From assembly GCA_024235735.1 (NCBI GenBank), contig JACKLU010000008.1, positions 62,001-126,000 on the forward strand: a stretch of 64,000 nucleotides of DNA. Reading direction: 5' to 3'. Numbering within the stretch: the first letter of the stretch is position 1; each line of letters opens with the position of its first letter. Source of the DNA: Burkholderiales bacterium. GTDB lineage: Bacteria > Pseudomonadota > Gammaproteobacteria > Burkholderiales > Nitrosomonadaceae. The position numbers and the translations under genes were made by a program. Below are positions 36,828-45,553 of this stretch, piece after piece. The notes below the pieces were generated by a model that ran no database searches, was not told the origin of the DNA, and saw only the letters and a program-made list of their open reading frames with translations.

Positions 36828-37829
36828 ATGCGAATTTTCCAAAAAAGCAATTCAGCAATAATTCTGGTCATCGCCGCGCTGGCGGGATTCCCGTTCAATG
36901 CCGTGGCGCAATCGGAACAGCCTCAACCCGATACGCGGACAGCGTTGAATGAAGCGCAACAATGGTTAACCGGAGGCCAATACCAGAAAGCCTACGCGGC
37001 TTTCCTTTTTCATGCGCAATCCCGGCAGAATCCACTGGCGCAATTCACATTGGGCCTGTTTCACCAGCATGGCTGGGGAATGGCGATCGACAGTGTTCAG
37101 GCATGCCAGTGGTTTGAACAAGCCGCCGCAAACAACGTGCCCGCAGCCAGTCATTTCCTGGGCGAGTGTTACCGGGATGGCCTGCATCAACCGGCTGATT
37201 ATGCGAACGCATTACACTGGTTCCAAAAGGCCGCCGAACTGGGGCATGTCGTCTCGCTGTGTTCCATGGCGGAATTGATTATGACGGGAAAGGGCGCGCC
37301 GAAAGATCCGCAAAAGGCGCTGAATCTGTGTCAGCAGGCAGCTTCCGCCGGGTCGGTCAACGCCCAGCTACAACTGGGACAACTCTACCTGTACGGCGAT
37401 GCATCGACACGCGATTCGCTTCAGGCGGTGAAATGGTTCAGCCACGCTGCGGAAAAGGAGTCGCTGGAAGCCTATTATTATCTGGGCAAAATTCATGAGG
37501 ATGAACGCAACGATCCAGCAACCGCGCTAAGCTGGTATGAAATGGCGGCAAGCCGAGGCTACTTGCCCGCCTACCTGCCCACCGCCCGGCTGTATTTCAA
37601 TGCACCCGTCGCCGATCAAACACAAATGCCCACTGCGGAAAATCTCGCCAAAGCCTACTTGTGGCTATCCGCCACCCGGCAGCGCTCGAAAGACAACCAT
37701 GAAAGCTATGCGGCTGAAAACATGCTGAAGAAAGTCGAACAGATCATGCCCTCCAGCTGGAAAAAAGATCTCGATCAGAAAGTGATACAGCACATCAACG
37801 CATTGAACCTAAAAACCCCAGTTGAATGA
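36828..37829 (+). CDS. Sel1-repeat (tetratricopeptide-like) exported protein
   Basis: The product is 333 residues with a signal peptide (FQKSNSAIILVIAALAGF to about AVAQ) and at least five Sel1-like repeats such as AQFTLGLFHQHGWGMAIDSVQACQWFEQAA (in pieces), HFLGECYRDG, QLGQLYLYGDAS and YYLGKIHEDE. Sel1 repeats form helical scaffolds for protein binding in the periplasm. The ATG at 36828 is chosen over the TTG at 36807 because the signal peptide begins there; no strong ribosome site is seen. The last seven codons and the stop (LKTPVE-stop) come from a repeat family D end. Confidence 0.85.
   Translation: MRIFQKSNSAIILVIAALAGFPFNAVAQSEQPQPDTRTALNEAQQWLTGGQYQKAYAAFLFHAQSRQNPLAQFTLGLFHQHGWGMAIDSVQACQWFEQAAANNVPAASHFLGECYRDGLHQPADYANALHWFQKAAELGHVVSLCSMAELIMTGKGAPKDPQKALNLCQQAASAGSVNAQLQLGQLYLYGDASTRDSLQAVKWFSHAAEKESLEAYYYLGKIHEDERNDPATALSWYEMAASRGYLPAYLPTARLYFNAPVADQTQMPTAENLAKAYLWLSATRQRSKDNHESYAAENMLKKVEQIMPSSWKKDLDQKVIQHINALNLKTPVE
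37808..37826. repeat. Solo end of repeat family D forming the Sel1 gene's 3' end
   Basis: CCTAAAAACCCCAGTTGAA matches the terminal repeat of the 235-bp element at 31072 with few changes. It encodes the final residues of the Sel1 protein. Confidence 0.5.
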
Positions 37830-37978
37830 GATTTAGAGCACAAACGTCCGATTACGCTGCGCTAACCGGGCCTACACTGACTATCCCGAGAATTGGGAGC
37901 TTGAATGATACAGCCGATGCGCCGCCTTGCGGTTGGCGCACTCTACCGAGCTATTCAAAAAACCAAATACAAAAAAAA

Positions 37979-38007
37979 CCTCATGGCGTCGCCGCCATGA
38001 GGTTTTT
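37979..38007. terminator. Bidirectional Rho-independent terminator
   Basis: The 10-bp stem CCTCATGGCG / CGCCATGAGG has loop TCGC and is flanked by an A run on the left and TTTTT on the right. It serves the convergent Sel1 and PEP-CTERM genes. Confidence 0.9.
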
Positions 38008-38042
38008 AAATTTAAAACGCTCTATTTATATTTCTTTCGCAA

Positions 38043-38807
38043 TTAAGCCTTTGTAAAACGGCGGCCACCCACCATACCGAGCAGGCCAAGTCCCAACAAC
38101 GCAAGAATACCTGGTTCTGGTATAGGTTTGACAGACTCAACGATCACAACAAAGTCGGTATAGTCAAGATCGGAAACGCTGGCATGCAGATCTTCCCACG
38201 CCAGAACATATTCGCTGGAAGTCCAAACACCTGCGGAAAATGGTGGAATCTGAATGACATCAGAATCATTACCTTGATACGCCGCCATATGATCCAGTCC
38301 GTCAATATTCAACGCGGTATTCGAATGCCATCTGTTACCCGTATCGGAAACATTCAGGTAAAAACCGAATGCATTACCTGACGCAAAATCAACGCCAGTG
38401 TCAGCAAAATTCACAACAACCGAACCATCCGCCAGAATTGCGAGTGACCCCTGAGCTCCTGCGCCTTGCGCGCCAGAAAAAATCTGAACGGAATTGGCCG
38501 GGTTAGCGAGATCATAAACACCAAATGAGTTACCGTTAGCAAAACCCGCCAGTTCGATAATCAGCGTTGAAATAGAACCGCCGCTACCGGTTATCGCCCA
38601 TGTTTGATCCGGGCTGAACTGATCTGTAACCACATTTACGCTGCTATTACCGGATGGATTAGCAGGCGTAGCGTTAGTAATACCATCCAGAACGCCTTGC
38701 AGCGCGGTACCGCCATCACCAAAAACCACTGTCGCATTGGCTGCGCCAGCCATCGACAGACCCAGAACACCGGCAACTGCTGCATTTACTAAAGATTGTG
38801 TTTTCAT
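38043..38807 (-). CDS. PEP-CTERM sorted exoprotein with DUF4114-like region
   Basis: The 254-residue protein has a signal peptide (SLVNAAVAGVLGLSMAGAANA) and a C-terminal PEP-CTERM tag: PIPEPG, a hydrophobic helix (ILALLGLGLLGMVGG) and a basic end RRFTKA. Such tags are cleaved by exosortase and are linked to exopolysaccharide and biofilm matrix. The stretch DLDYTDFVVIVES resembles DUF4114, a calcium-binding-like domain of surface proteins. A sigma-54 promoter lies about 180 bases upstream. No exosortase is present in this window. Confidence 0.92.
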   Translation of the reverse strand: MKTQSLVNAAVAGVLGLSMAGAANATVVFGDGGTALQGVLDGITNATPANPSGNSSVNVVTDQFSPDQTWAITGSGGSISTLIIELAGFANGNSFGVYDLANPANSVQIFSGAQGAGAQGSLAILADGSVVVNFADTGVDFASGNAFGFYLNVSDTGNRWHSNTALNIDGLDHMAAYQGNDSDVIQIPPFSAGVWTSSEYVLAWEDLHASVSDLDYTDFVVIVESVKPIPEPGILALLGLGLLGMVGGRRFTKA

Positions 38808-38985
38808 TTTAATTTCTCCAAAAATAAGTGCTTCTTTTACAAAATTCCCACCAAACGAGCCCTGTACCTGAATTTCCGTTTACCGCGCCAATCAAAAACC
38901 GAGTAAAAAGTAAGTAGTAGAACTTTTTAATTATCGCTTTTTAATTTGCATCGCGCGTTATTCGTAGAACTCTTACTCTTCTTAT

Positions 38986-39002
38986 AAGCAAACTCCATGC
39001 CA
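38986..39002 (-). promoter_or_regulatory. Sigma-54 promoter of the first PEP-CTERM gene
   Basis: On the minus strand the sequence is TGGCATGGAGTTTGCTT: GG and GC 10 bases apart in the -24/-12 pattern TGGCAnnnnnnTTGC. The transcript would start near 38976, giving a leader of about 170 nt. The same element (TGGCATG, four bases, TTGCTT) precedes the other PEP-CTERM gene at 54193. Confidence 0.75.
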
Positions 39003-39559
39003 GTTTTTTTATCTCATTGATTTATAATTGATAATATATTTATTATTCAATAATTCCTTGTGTAGTCAAGCTGTCGTGTAAAAAATATCGACATCGCCAC
39101 GACACAACCAACCGCGCCCGCGGATTTATTACAGGTTAATACATCCAAACCAATTCACCGGAACGATGCCTGTTAACCCACGGCCGCGCAGGATGCGGCG
39201 CAAAGCGGCCACCATGAAATGGATTTCGCCGTATGCGCCATCCTGATTGGCGGATCACCCTGTGGGCATCCGCCCTACGTCAAACCGATAATCCGCACGG
39301 AACGGAAAATAATCGCAGCGAACGCACCGTCAACAGACTGTAAGATTTTTCGACATATCGACCGCAGCACTTGCTGCAATGACACATCGCGTCGCTTTCC
39401 CGCAAAGGCGATATAATAACGTGCATCCCATAATTGCCGGGTTCTGGCAGGCTGTTAACGCAATTTCTCGCAGCCGTGCAAAGGTCTCTGAATAATTACC
39501 CAATAGACTATGTGCTATGAATAACCATGCGTAACACCACCATGCCACAGGGTGCTTGA
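39003..39559. other. Gene-free stretch with repeat fragments
   Basis: It is AT-rich near 39010-39060. A GGCGGAT...ATCCGCC hairpin lies at 39249-39275, and 39456-39489 is a deleted copy of repeat family A ending GCCGTGCAAAGGTCTC. No gene with a ribosome site was seen. Confidence 0.45.
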
Positions 39560-40876
39560 ATGACGGAATCTCCGAATAGTCACCGCGTATCAGCGGATGA
39601 TCCCAGCAAACGGCTCATCGAAGAAAGCAATCGGTGCGTCGCGTGCGGTCTTTGTCTGCCGCATTGTCCGACCTACCGGCTGTTGCAGTCGGAAGCGGAC
39701 TCCCCGCGTGGAAGAATTGCCCTGATCCATGGCGTAGTCACGAAGCGTATCCCGCTGAATAAACAATTTGTTCAGCATCTGGACCGTTGCCTGTCGTGCA
39801 GGGCCTGCGAGTCGATTTGTCCGAATCATGTCGCGTATGGTTATCTGGCGGATGAAGCGCACAAAATCATACGCCTATCGGCAGCGTCACAGCCGCAGAC
39901 CCGCCAGGCGGATGCCTTTCAAACCCGGTTATTGACGGCGCGGTTGTCGGCTTGGGTAACACAGCCTGCACGGCTGGAACGGCTGCGCGGCTGGTTGTAT
40001 CTGCTCCAGAAAAGCGGCGCAATCCATCTATTCAGAAAAGTCAATTTCTGGAACCGGAATCTGGTCGACAAAATCCTGAGGCAACTGCCGCCGGTCGTGT
40101 TTCCCCGCATGGAAGCAAACAAAAAACGCTTTTTTTTACCCGCCTGGCAAGCCTTTTATCCAGCTACAGGCGTGGAAAAAGGCACGGTTGGCCTGTTTCT
40201 CGGCTGCATCGCGCGCATCACCGACGCCGAAACACTCAACGCCGCGATTTTTGTCCTGAATCGCATCGGCTACAGCGTGCGCATACCCGCCGGGCAGACC
40301 TGCTGCGGCGCTTTGTATCAACACACCGGTGAGCCGGAACAAGCGGCGCAGCTCATGCGGCAAAACCGCGCGGCATTCGCTGGATCCGGCATACAGGCGA
40401 TCATTACCACGGCTTCAGGATGCGGCGCACAACTGACGGAATCCGATACGGGCGGCGTAATGGTTTGCGATATCAGCAAATTTCTGATGGGCGCGGCGGA
40501 TTGGGATACAATACCCATCAAACCCTTGGCGAAAACAATCGCCGTGCATGATCCATGCAGTCTGCGGCATGTACTGCATGACGCGGTTTATCCGTATCAG
40601 CTGCTGAAACTTATCCCGGATGCACAGGTGATTGCATTGGCGGATAATGACCAGTGCTGCGGCGCCGCAGGTACCTATTTTATTCGGCAGCCCGCACTGG
40701 CGGACAGATTGCTCAATGATAAAATAAAAGCGCTGGATCGAAGTGGCGCGCAACTGCTGGCGACTTCAAATGTCGGATGTTCCATGCACATGGCAAGCGG
40801 ATTGCGCGTAATCGGCTCTGGAGTCGAGGTTTTGCATCCGGTGACGCTGCTGGCGCGGCAGATGAGCATGCAATGA
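39560..40876 (+). CDS. glcF: Glycolate oxidase iron-sulfur subunit
   Basis: GlcF passes electrons from glycolate oxidase (GlcDE) to the membrane. The 438-residue protein has two [4Fe-4S] motifs, CVACGLCLPHCP and CLSCRACESICP, and two C-terminal CCG domains (TCCGALYQHTGEPE and QCCGAAGTYF), the arrangement of GlcF and heterodisulfide-reductase D-like proteins. No glcD or glcE is in the window, so a different flavoprotein partner cannot be excluded. It is followed 55 bases later by coq7 on the same strand. Confidence 0.88.
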   Translation: MTESPNSHRVSADDPSKRLIEESNRCVACGLCLPHCPTYRLLQSEADSPRGRIALIHGVVTKRIPLNKQFVQHLDRCLSCRACESICPNHVAYGYLADEAHKIIRLSAASQPQTRQADAFQTRLLTARLSAWVTQPARLERLRGWLYLLQKSGAIHLFRKVNFWNRNLVDKILRQLPPVVFPRMEANKKRFFLPAWQAFYPATGVEKGTVGLFLGCIARITDAETLNAAIFVLNRIGYSVRIPAGQTCCGALYQHTGEPEQAAQLMRQNRAAFAGSGIQAIITTASGCGAQLTESDTGGVMVCDISKFLMGAADWDTIPIKPLAKTIAVHDPCSLRHVLHDAVYPYQLLKLIPDAQVIALADNDQCCGAAGTYFIRQPALADRLLNDKIKALDRSGAQLLATSNVGCSMHMASGLRVIGSGVEVLHPVTLLARQMSMQ

Positions 40877-40931
40877 AACTTATATCTGTTATATTTGTAT
40901 TGAGAACTTATTTTTAGGTGACGAGACAATC

Positions 40932-41558
40932 ATGGTTACACTGGACAAACTGATTATCGGTTTTGACAGCGCGCTGCGCACGCTGCTAACCCCGGCGCAG
41001 ACAGCACGGCCCGTGCCAGGCAAAGACCTGCCGGAATCTGAATTGACGGTATCCGAGAAAGACCTTTCCGCCGCCCTGATGCGCATCAATCATGTCGGCG
41101 AAGTATGCGCACAGGCGCTTTATCAGGGGCAAAGCCTGACCGCGCGCAATGAGAAAGTGCAACAGGCGTTGACCAAAGCCGCGCGCGAGGAAACCGAACA
41201 TCTGGCGTGGACGGAACGTCGCATTGAAGAACTCGGCGGCCGCAAAAGCTTGTTAAACCCCTTATGGTACGGCGGCTCCTTTGCCATCGGCATGCTTGCC
41301 GGATTACTGGGAGACAAGTGGAATTTGGGTTTTCTGGCCGAAACCGAAAAACAAGTCGGCGAGCATCTGGGCGGCCATCTGCTACGTTTGCCGCAGAACG
41401 ACGAAAAGAGCCGCGCCATCGTTTCACAGATGCAGATTGACGAAGCCAGCCATGCCACCATGGCGGTTTCTCATGGTGGCGCTGAATTGCCACTGCCAGT
41501 CAAATTTGCCATGAAACTGAGCTCCAAAGTCATGACCCAGACAGCCTATTGGGTTTGA
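40932..41558 (+). CDS. coq7: Demethoxyubiquinone hydroxylase, di-iron Coq7 type
   Basis: Coq7 inserts the last hydroxyl in ubiquinone biosynthesis. The 208-residue protein has the di-iron carboxylate ligands expected: Glu in RINHVGEVCAQALYQGQ, EETEHLAWTERRIEELGGR, the later E in EKQVGEHLGGHL and the EASH motif (DEASHATMA). A hydrophobic GGSFAIGMLAGLLGD segment is the membrane-associated part. AGGTGA precedes the ATG. It is the longer bacterial form, as in Pseudomonas and many betaproteobacteria. Confidence 0.96.
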   Translation: MVTLDKLIIGFDSALRTLLTPAQTARPVPGKDLPESELTVSEKDLSAALMRINHVGEVCAQALYQGQSLTARNEKVQQALTKAAREETEHLAWTERRIEELGGRKSLLNPLWYGGSFAIGMLAGLLGDKWNLGFLAETEKQVGEHLGGHLLRLPQNDEKSRAIVSQMQIDEASHATMAVSHGGAELPLPVKFAMKLSSKVMTQTAYWV

Positions 41559-41621
41559 TGGCAGACGGGCGTGATGCTATGCGGAATGCTGCCATCTATT
41601 CGTAAAAAAACCGGTGTTGCC

Positions 41622-42182
41622 ATGGAAAACATCAATCTCACGGATCATTTTTTGATCGCCATGCCAGCGATGGAAGATTCCTTTTTCTCCAAAACGGTAA
41701 CCTATATCTGCGAGCACAACGCACAAGGCGCGCTGGGACTGGTGATTAACCGGCCAATGAATCTGCCGCTGCACGGGCTGTTTAAACAACTGGGGATTAA
41801 AGCGAAAGACCGGCTCAATCATGATGTAATGGTACTGTTTGGCGGACCGGTACAGGCTGACTGCGGATTTGTGCTGCATCAGCCGGTTGGTCACTGGCAA
41901 TCCACGCTGACCATCAACCAGAAGCTCGGCCTGACCACTTCACTGGACATCATTAACGCCATTGCCAACGCGGAAGGTCCTGAGCATACGCTGATTGCAC
42001 TCGGTTACGCGGGCTGGGCGGCCGGTCAGATTGAACATGAGATGGCGCAAAATGCGTGGTTGTCGGTACCCGCCTCACTGGACGTCATTTTCAACCTGCC
42101 TGCGGAAGCGCGGCTTGCAGCAGCAATGGCGCTGATCGGCATTGATTACACCCGGCTATCCAATGATGTAGGACATGCCTGA
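41622..42182 (+). CDS. yqgE: UPF0301 / AlgH family protein YqgE
   Basis: YqgE proteins are cytoplasmic and conserved next to yqgF, but their biochemical role is unsettled. The 186-residue frame starting at ATG 41622 shows the family N-terminus LTDHFLIAMPAMEDSFFSKTVTY (in pieces) and LVINRPMNLPL, followed by FGGPVQ and the GYAGWAAGQIEHE motif. The open frame extends to 41571, but that extension does not align with the family. It is the first gene of the yqgE-yqgF-pyrR-pyrB-pyrC' run. Confidence 0.95.
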   Translation: MENINLTDHFLIAMPAMEDSFFSKTVTYICEHNAQGALGLVINRPMNLPLHGLFKQLGIKAKDRLNHDVMVLFGGPVQADCGFVLHQPVGHWQSTLTINQKLGLTTSLDIINAIANAEGPEHTLIALGYAGWAAGQIEHEMAQNAWLSVPASLDVIFNLPAEARLAAAMALIGIDYTRLSNDVGHA

Positions 42183-42218
42183 TATGCGGTTCTCGATTCC
42201 AACATTGTATCTTCCAGC

Positions 42219-42719
42219 ATGACAAATCCGCCGCGCCCTTTCACCAACCAGTCCGCATCAACACAACAAAATGACCGCTCCAGTGTTGAGGGTACTGTAC
42301 TGGCATTTGATTTTGGCAGGAAACGCATTGGCGTTGCCGTTGGCAACACTGCCTTGAAACTCGCGCATCCACTGACAACCCTTCATGGCGAAAAAAACGA
42401 TCAGCGCTTCGCCGCCATCCACGCACTGATCGAGGAATGGCAACCCGTTCTGCTGGTCGTTGGACTGCCGTTCCATAGCGATGGCGCAGCGCATGAAATG
42501 ACACACTTGTGCCAGCGCTTTGCGCGGCGTCTGACAGGCCGCTTTAACATCCAGACACGGCTCGTGGACGAACGCTATACCTCGCGAACAGCCAGCGCCG
42601 CGCTGCATCAGGCGGGCGTCTCGGGCAGAAAGCAGAAGCCGATTCTGGATCAGGTCGCGGCGCAGCATATTCTTCAATCCTTTTTCGATGAACGCCATGC
42701 CTGCCCAGCTACTGCCTGA
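42219..42719 (+). CDS. yqgF: Putative pre-16S rRNA nuclease / Holliday junction resolvase-like
   Basis: YqgF (RuvX) is an RNase H-fold nuclease implicated in maturing the 5' end of 16S rRNA. The core shows FDFGRKRIGVAVGN with the first catalytic Asp, LVVGLPFHSDG, VDERYTSRTAS with the DE pair, and the final Asp in LDQVAAQHIL. The frame of 166 residues is about 20 longer than usual because of an N-terminal tail (MTNPPRPFTNQSAS). Its end overlaps the pyrR start by 32 bases. Confidence 0.94.
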   Translation: MTNPPRPFTNQSASTQQNDRSSVEGTVLAFDFGRKRIGVAVGNTALKLAHPLTTLHGEKNDQRFAAIHALIEEWQPVLLVVGLPFHSDGAAHEMTHLCQRFARRLTGRFNIQTRLVDERYTSRTASAALHQAGVSGRKQKPILDQVAAQHILQSFFDERHACPATA

Positions 42720-43269
42720 CGCCGAAAAGCTTTACGCGGAACTGGTCAAGAAAATCCGCGCGGACAACGAGAAGCACGCCAAACGCTTTGCACTGGTCGG
42801 CATCCATACCGGCGGGGCATGGCTGGCCGAACGGCTGTATCAGGATCTGAGTACGCCACAACCGCCGGAGTCACAGGGCCTGGCGGCGCAACTGGGCATG
42901 CTCAGCGTCTCGTTTCACCGTGACGACTTTGACCGGATTGGCCTGCATACACTGAAAAAATCGTCGGACATTCCTTTCCCTGTCGATGGTGCGCATATTT
43001 TGCTGGTTGATGACGTACTCGAAAGCGGGCGTACGATCCGGGCCGCAATTAACGAACTGTATGATTACGGCCGGCCCGCCTCGATCAGTCTCGCCATTCT
43101 GGTGGATCGCGGCGGACGTGAACTGCCAATTTGCGCGCAATATACCGCAATAAAACTGAAGTTGCCGAAAGTCAAATCCCTGGTATTCAATCGTGATAGC
43201 CAGGGCGGATTCTATCTGAGCATGGAAGACAAACAGGGCGCGGCAGGCGGCCGGGATGCGCCGGCATGA
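42688..43269 (+). CDS. pyrR: PyrR bifunctional protein (pyr regulator / uracil phosphoribosyltransferase)
   Basis: The 193-residue protein has the PRPP-binding signature ILLVDDVLESGRT (104-116) and PyrR features such as GIHTGGAWLAERL and SFHRDDF. In Gram-positive bacteria PyrR binds pyr mRNA; in proteobacteria its uracil phosphoribosyltransferase or regulatory role is less certain. The start at 42688 overlaps yqgF; the ATG at 42697 is an alternative. The stop overlaps pyrB, so coupling is likely. I see no pyr attenuator in the leader. Confidence 0.92.
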   Translation: MNAMPAQLLPDAEKLYAELVKKIRADNEKHAKRFALVGIHTGGAWLAERLYQDLSTPQPPESQGLAAQLGMLSVSFHRDDFDRIGLHTLKKSSDIPFPVDGAHILLVDDVLESGRTIRAAINELYDYGRPASISLAILVDRGGRELPICAQYTAIKLKLPKVKSLVFNRDSQGGFYLSMEDKQGAAGGRDAPA

Positions 43270-44237
43270 TCAACCGTAATCCGCAACTGGATGCCAATCG
43301 TGCCTTAACGCATCTGCTGACCACGGAAGGACTGCCCGCCGCAATTCTACTGCAGATACTGGATACCGCGGAAACGTTCATGGGTGTTACCGAGCGCGAG
43401 GTAAAGAAAGTCCCTTTATTACGCGGCAAATCCATTTTCAATCTGTTCTTCGAACCGAGCACACGCACACGGACAACCTTTGAAATTGCAGCCAAGCGCC
43501 TGTCCGCCGATGTCATCAATCTGAATATCGCGGTATCCGCGCAATCGAAAGGCGAGACATTGCTCGACACGGTGGACAATCTCTCGGCGATGCACGCTGA
43601 CATGTTTGTCGTACGGCATTCACAAAGCGGCGCTGCGCATCTGATCGCCCGGCACGTGCAGCCCGGCATCCATGTTATCAATGCCGGGGATGGCCGTCAT
43701 GCGCACCCGACACAGGCTTTGCTCGATATGTTCACCATTCGCCACTACAAAAAGGAATTTCACAATCTGCGCGTTGCGATCGTCGGCGATATTCTGCATT
43801 CGCGCGTCGCACGTTCACAGATTCACGCATTGACGACGCTGGGCGTGCCGGAAGTTCGCGTCATCGCGCCCAAAACCCTGCTGCCGCGCCAGGTGGAGCG
43901 CCTCGGTGTGCGCGTATATCACGACATGCGCAGCGGATTGCGGGATGTCGATGTTCTGATGATGCTGCGTTTACAGAAAGAACGCATGCAGGGTGCGTAT
44001 TTACCGAGTTCCGAAGAATACTTCAAATATTATGGTCTCACACCGGAAAAACTGGCGCTGGCCCGGCCGGATGCAATCGTCATGCACCCTGGGCCGATGA
44101 ATCGCGGTGTGGAAATTGACTCGGAAGTCGCTGACGGTCATCAATCCGTCATTCTGCCGCAAGTGACGTACGGTATTGCGGTGCGCATGGCGGTCATGGC
44201 CATTCTGGCCGGTTCTCAATCCGGCGACAGTGTGTAA
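43266..44237 (+). CDS. pyrB: Aspartate carbamoyltransferase catalytic subunit
   Basis: PyrB joins carbamoyl phosphate and aspartate, the first committed step of pyrimidine synthesis. The 323-residue protein has the carbamoyl-phosphate loop FEPSTRTRTTFE, the HPTQALLDMFTI block, and LMMLRLQKERM near the aspartate site. It overlaps pyrR by 4 bases and is 11 bases before the dihydroorotase-like gene. No PyrI-type regulatory subunit follows; with PyrC' downstream it should form the PyrB-PyrC' class of enzyme. Confidence 0.97.
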   Translation: MINRNPQLDANRALTHLLTTEGLPAAILLQILDTAETFMGVTEREVKKVPLLRGKSIFNLFFEPSTRTRTTFEIAAKRLSADVINLNIAVSAQSKGETLLDTVDNLSAMHADMFVVRHSQSGAAHLIARHVQPGIHVINAGDGRHAHPTQALLDMFTIRHYKKEFHNLRVAIVGDILHSRVARSQIHALTTLGVPEVRVIAPKTLLPRQVERLGVRVYHDMRSGLRDVDVLMMLRLQKERMQGAYLPSSEEYFKYYGLTPEKLALARPDAIVMHPGPMNRGVEIDSEVADGHQSVILPQVTYGIAVRMAVMAILAGSQSGDSV

Positions 44238-44248
44238 CGGATAGCGCA

Positions 44249-45532
44249 ATGCGGATTCATATTCAAAACGGACGTCTGATCGATCCTCAAAATCGCATTG
44301 ATGCGGTTCGCGATATTTATATCGCCGACGGCAGAATACAATCCATTGACACGCCGCCCGCCGGATTCCACGCCGACCGCGTCATAGACGCCAGTCATCT
44401 GGTGGTTTGCCCCGGCCTGATTGACCTGTCGGTGCGCCTGCGCGAACCCGGACTGGAATACATGGCGACACTGGAATCCGAAATGAGCGCGGCGGTCGCC
44501 GGTGGCGTGACTCGCTTTGCGTGCCCGCCGGATACCGATCCCCCGCTGGATGAACCCGGACTGGTGGAAATGCTCAAGCATCGCGCCAGAAACCTGAATC
44601 AGGCGCATGTTTATCCGATTGGCGCGTTGACTCAGGGACTCAAAGGCGAACATTTGACCGAAATGGTCGAACTGAACGATGCGGGCTGTATCGTCTTCGG
44701 ACAACCCAACGCGCTGCCCAGGAATCTGCGCGTACTGATGCAGGCCATGCAATATGCCGCGACTTTCGGTTTCAGCGTATGGCTGAGTCCACAGGATATC
44801 CATCTTGCCTACGACGGCGTGGCGCATGACGGTGAAGTATCGACAAGGCTGGGATTGCCGGGAATCCCGGTCTGCGCGGAAACCATCGCCATCGCCAATA
44901 TCGTTCTGCTGGCGAAGGAAACCCAGGTGCGTATTCACCTGTGCCGGATTTCCAGCGCGGAGGGACTGGCCATGATTCGCGCGGCCAGACAGCAGGGCGT
45001 GAAAATAACCTGCGATGTCTCCATCAACCACATTCATCTGTCGGACATGGATATCGGCTACTTCGATTCCAATTGTCACATGACTCCGCCGCTACGCAGC
45101 TTCAACGACCGCGACGCGCTGCGCGCCGGACTGATTGACGGCGCCATCGACGCCATTTGCTCGGATCACGCGCCTGTCGATGATGACGTCAAACTGCTGC
45201 CATTCGGCCAATCGGAAACCGGCGCAACCGGCGTGGAGTTGTTGCTGCCGCTCACACTGAAATGGGGACTAGAAATGAAGCGTCCGCTTGTTGAAGCATT
45301 GGCCGCAATAACTTGCAGGCCAGCCGGGATTCTAGGCGTCGATGCCGGCGTTCTGGCGCCGGGCGTCGTCGCGGATATCTGTATCTTTGATCCCGAAGAC
45401 TACTGGAAAGTAACGCCGTCCGCGCTATTGAGCCAGGGCAAGAATACCCCGTTTCTAGGCATGCAATTGCCCGGAAAAGTCAGGTATACCCTGGTCAACG
45501 GCAATATTGTTTATGAATCATCCGTCTCATAA
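44249..45532 (+). CDS. pyrC': Catalytically inactive dihydroorotase-like subunit PyrC'
   Basis: The 427-residue protein has the full dihydroorotase fold. It keeps LREPG (64-68), IDAICSDHAPVDD and the C-terminal GVVADICIFDPE. However, the metal-binding His-x-His ahead of LREPG is Ser61-Val-Arg63, and a second ligand in the HLCRIS block (His229, Arg232) is changed from His. It should therefore lack dihydroorotase activity. In Pseudomonas a similar PyrC' is needed to assemble active PyrB, and the adjacency here suggests the same job. A real PyrC must be elsewhere. Confidence 0.9.
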   Translation: MRIHIQNGRLIDPQNRIDAVRDIYIADGRIQSIDTPPAGFHADRVIDASHLVVCPGLIDLSVRLREPGLEYMATLESEMSAAVAGGVTRFACPPDTDPPLDEPGLVEMLKHRARNLNQAHVYPIGALTQGLKGEHLTEMVELNDAGCIVFGQPNALPRNLRVLMQAMQYAATFGFSVWLSPQDIHLAYDGVAHDGEVSTRLGLPGIPVCAETIAIANIVLLAKETQVRIHLCRISSAEGLAMIRAARQQGVKITCDVSINHIHLSDMDIGYFDSNCHMTPPLRSFNDRDALRAGLIDGAIDAICSDHAPVDDDVKLLPFGQSETGATGVELLLPLTLKWGLEMKRPLVEALAAITCRPAGILGVDAGVLAPGVVADICIFDPEDYWKVTPSALLSQGKNTPFLGMQLPGKVRYTLVNGNIVYESSVS

Positions 45533-45553
45533 CATTATCTGATACTCACAACC

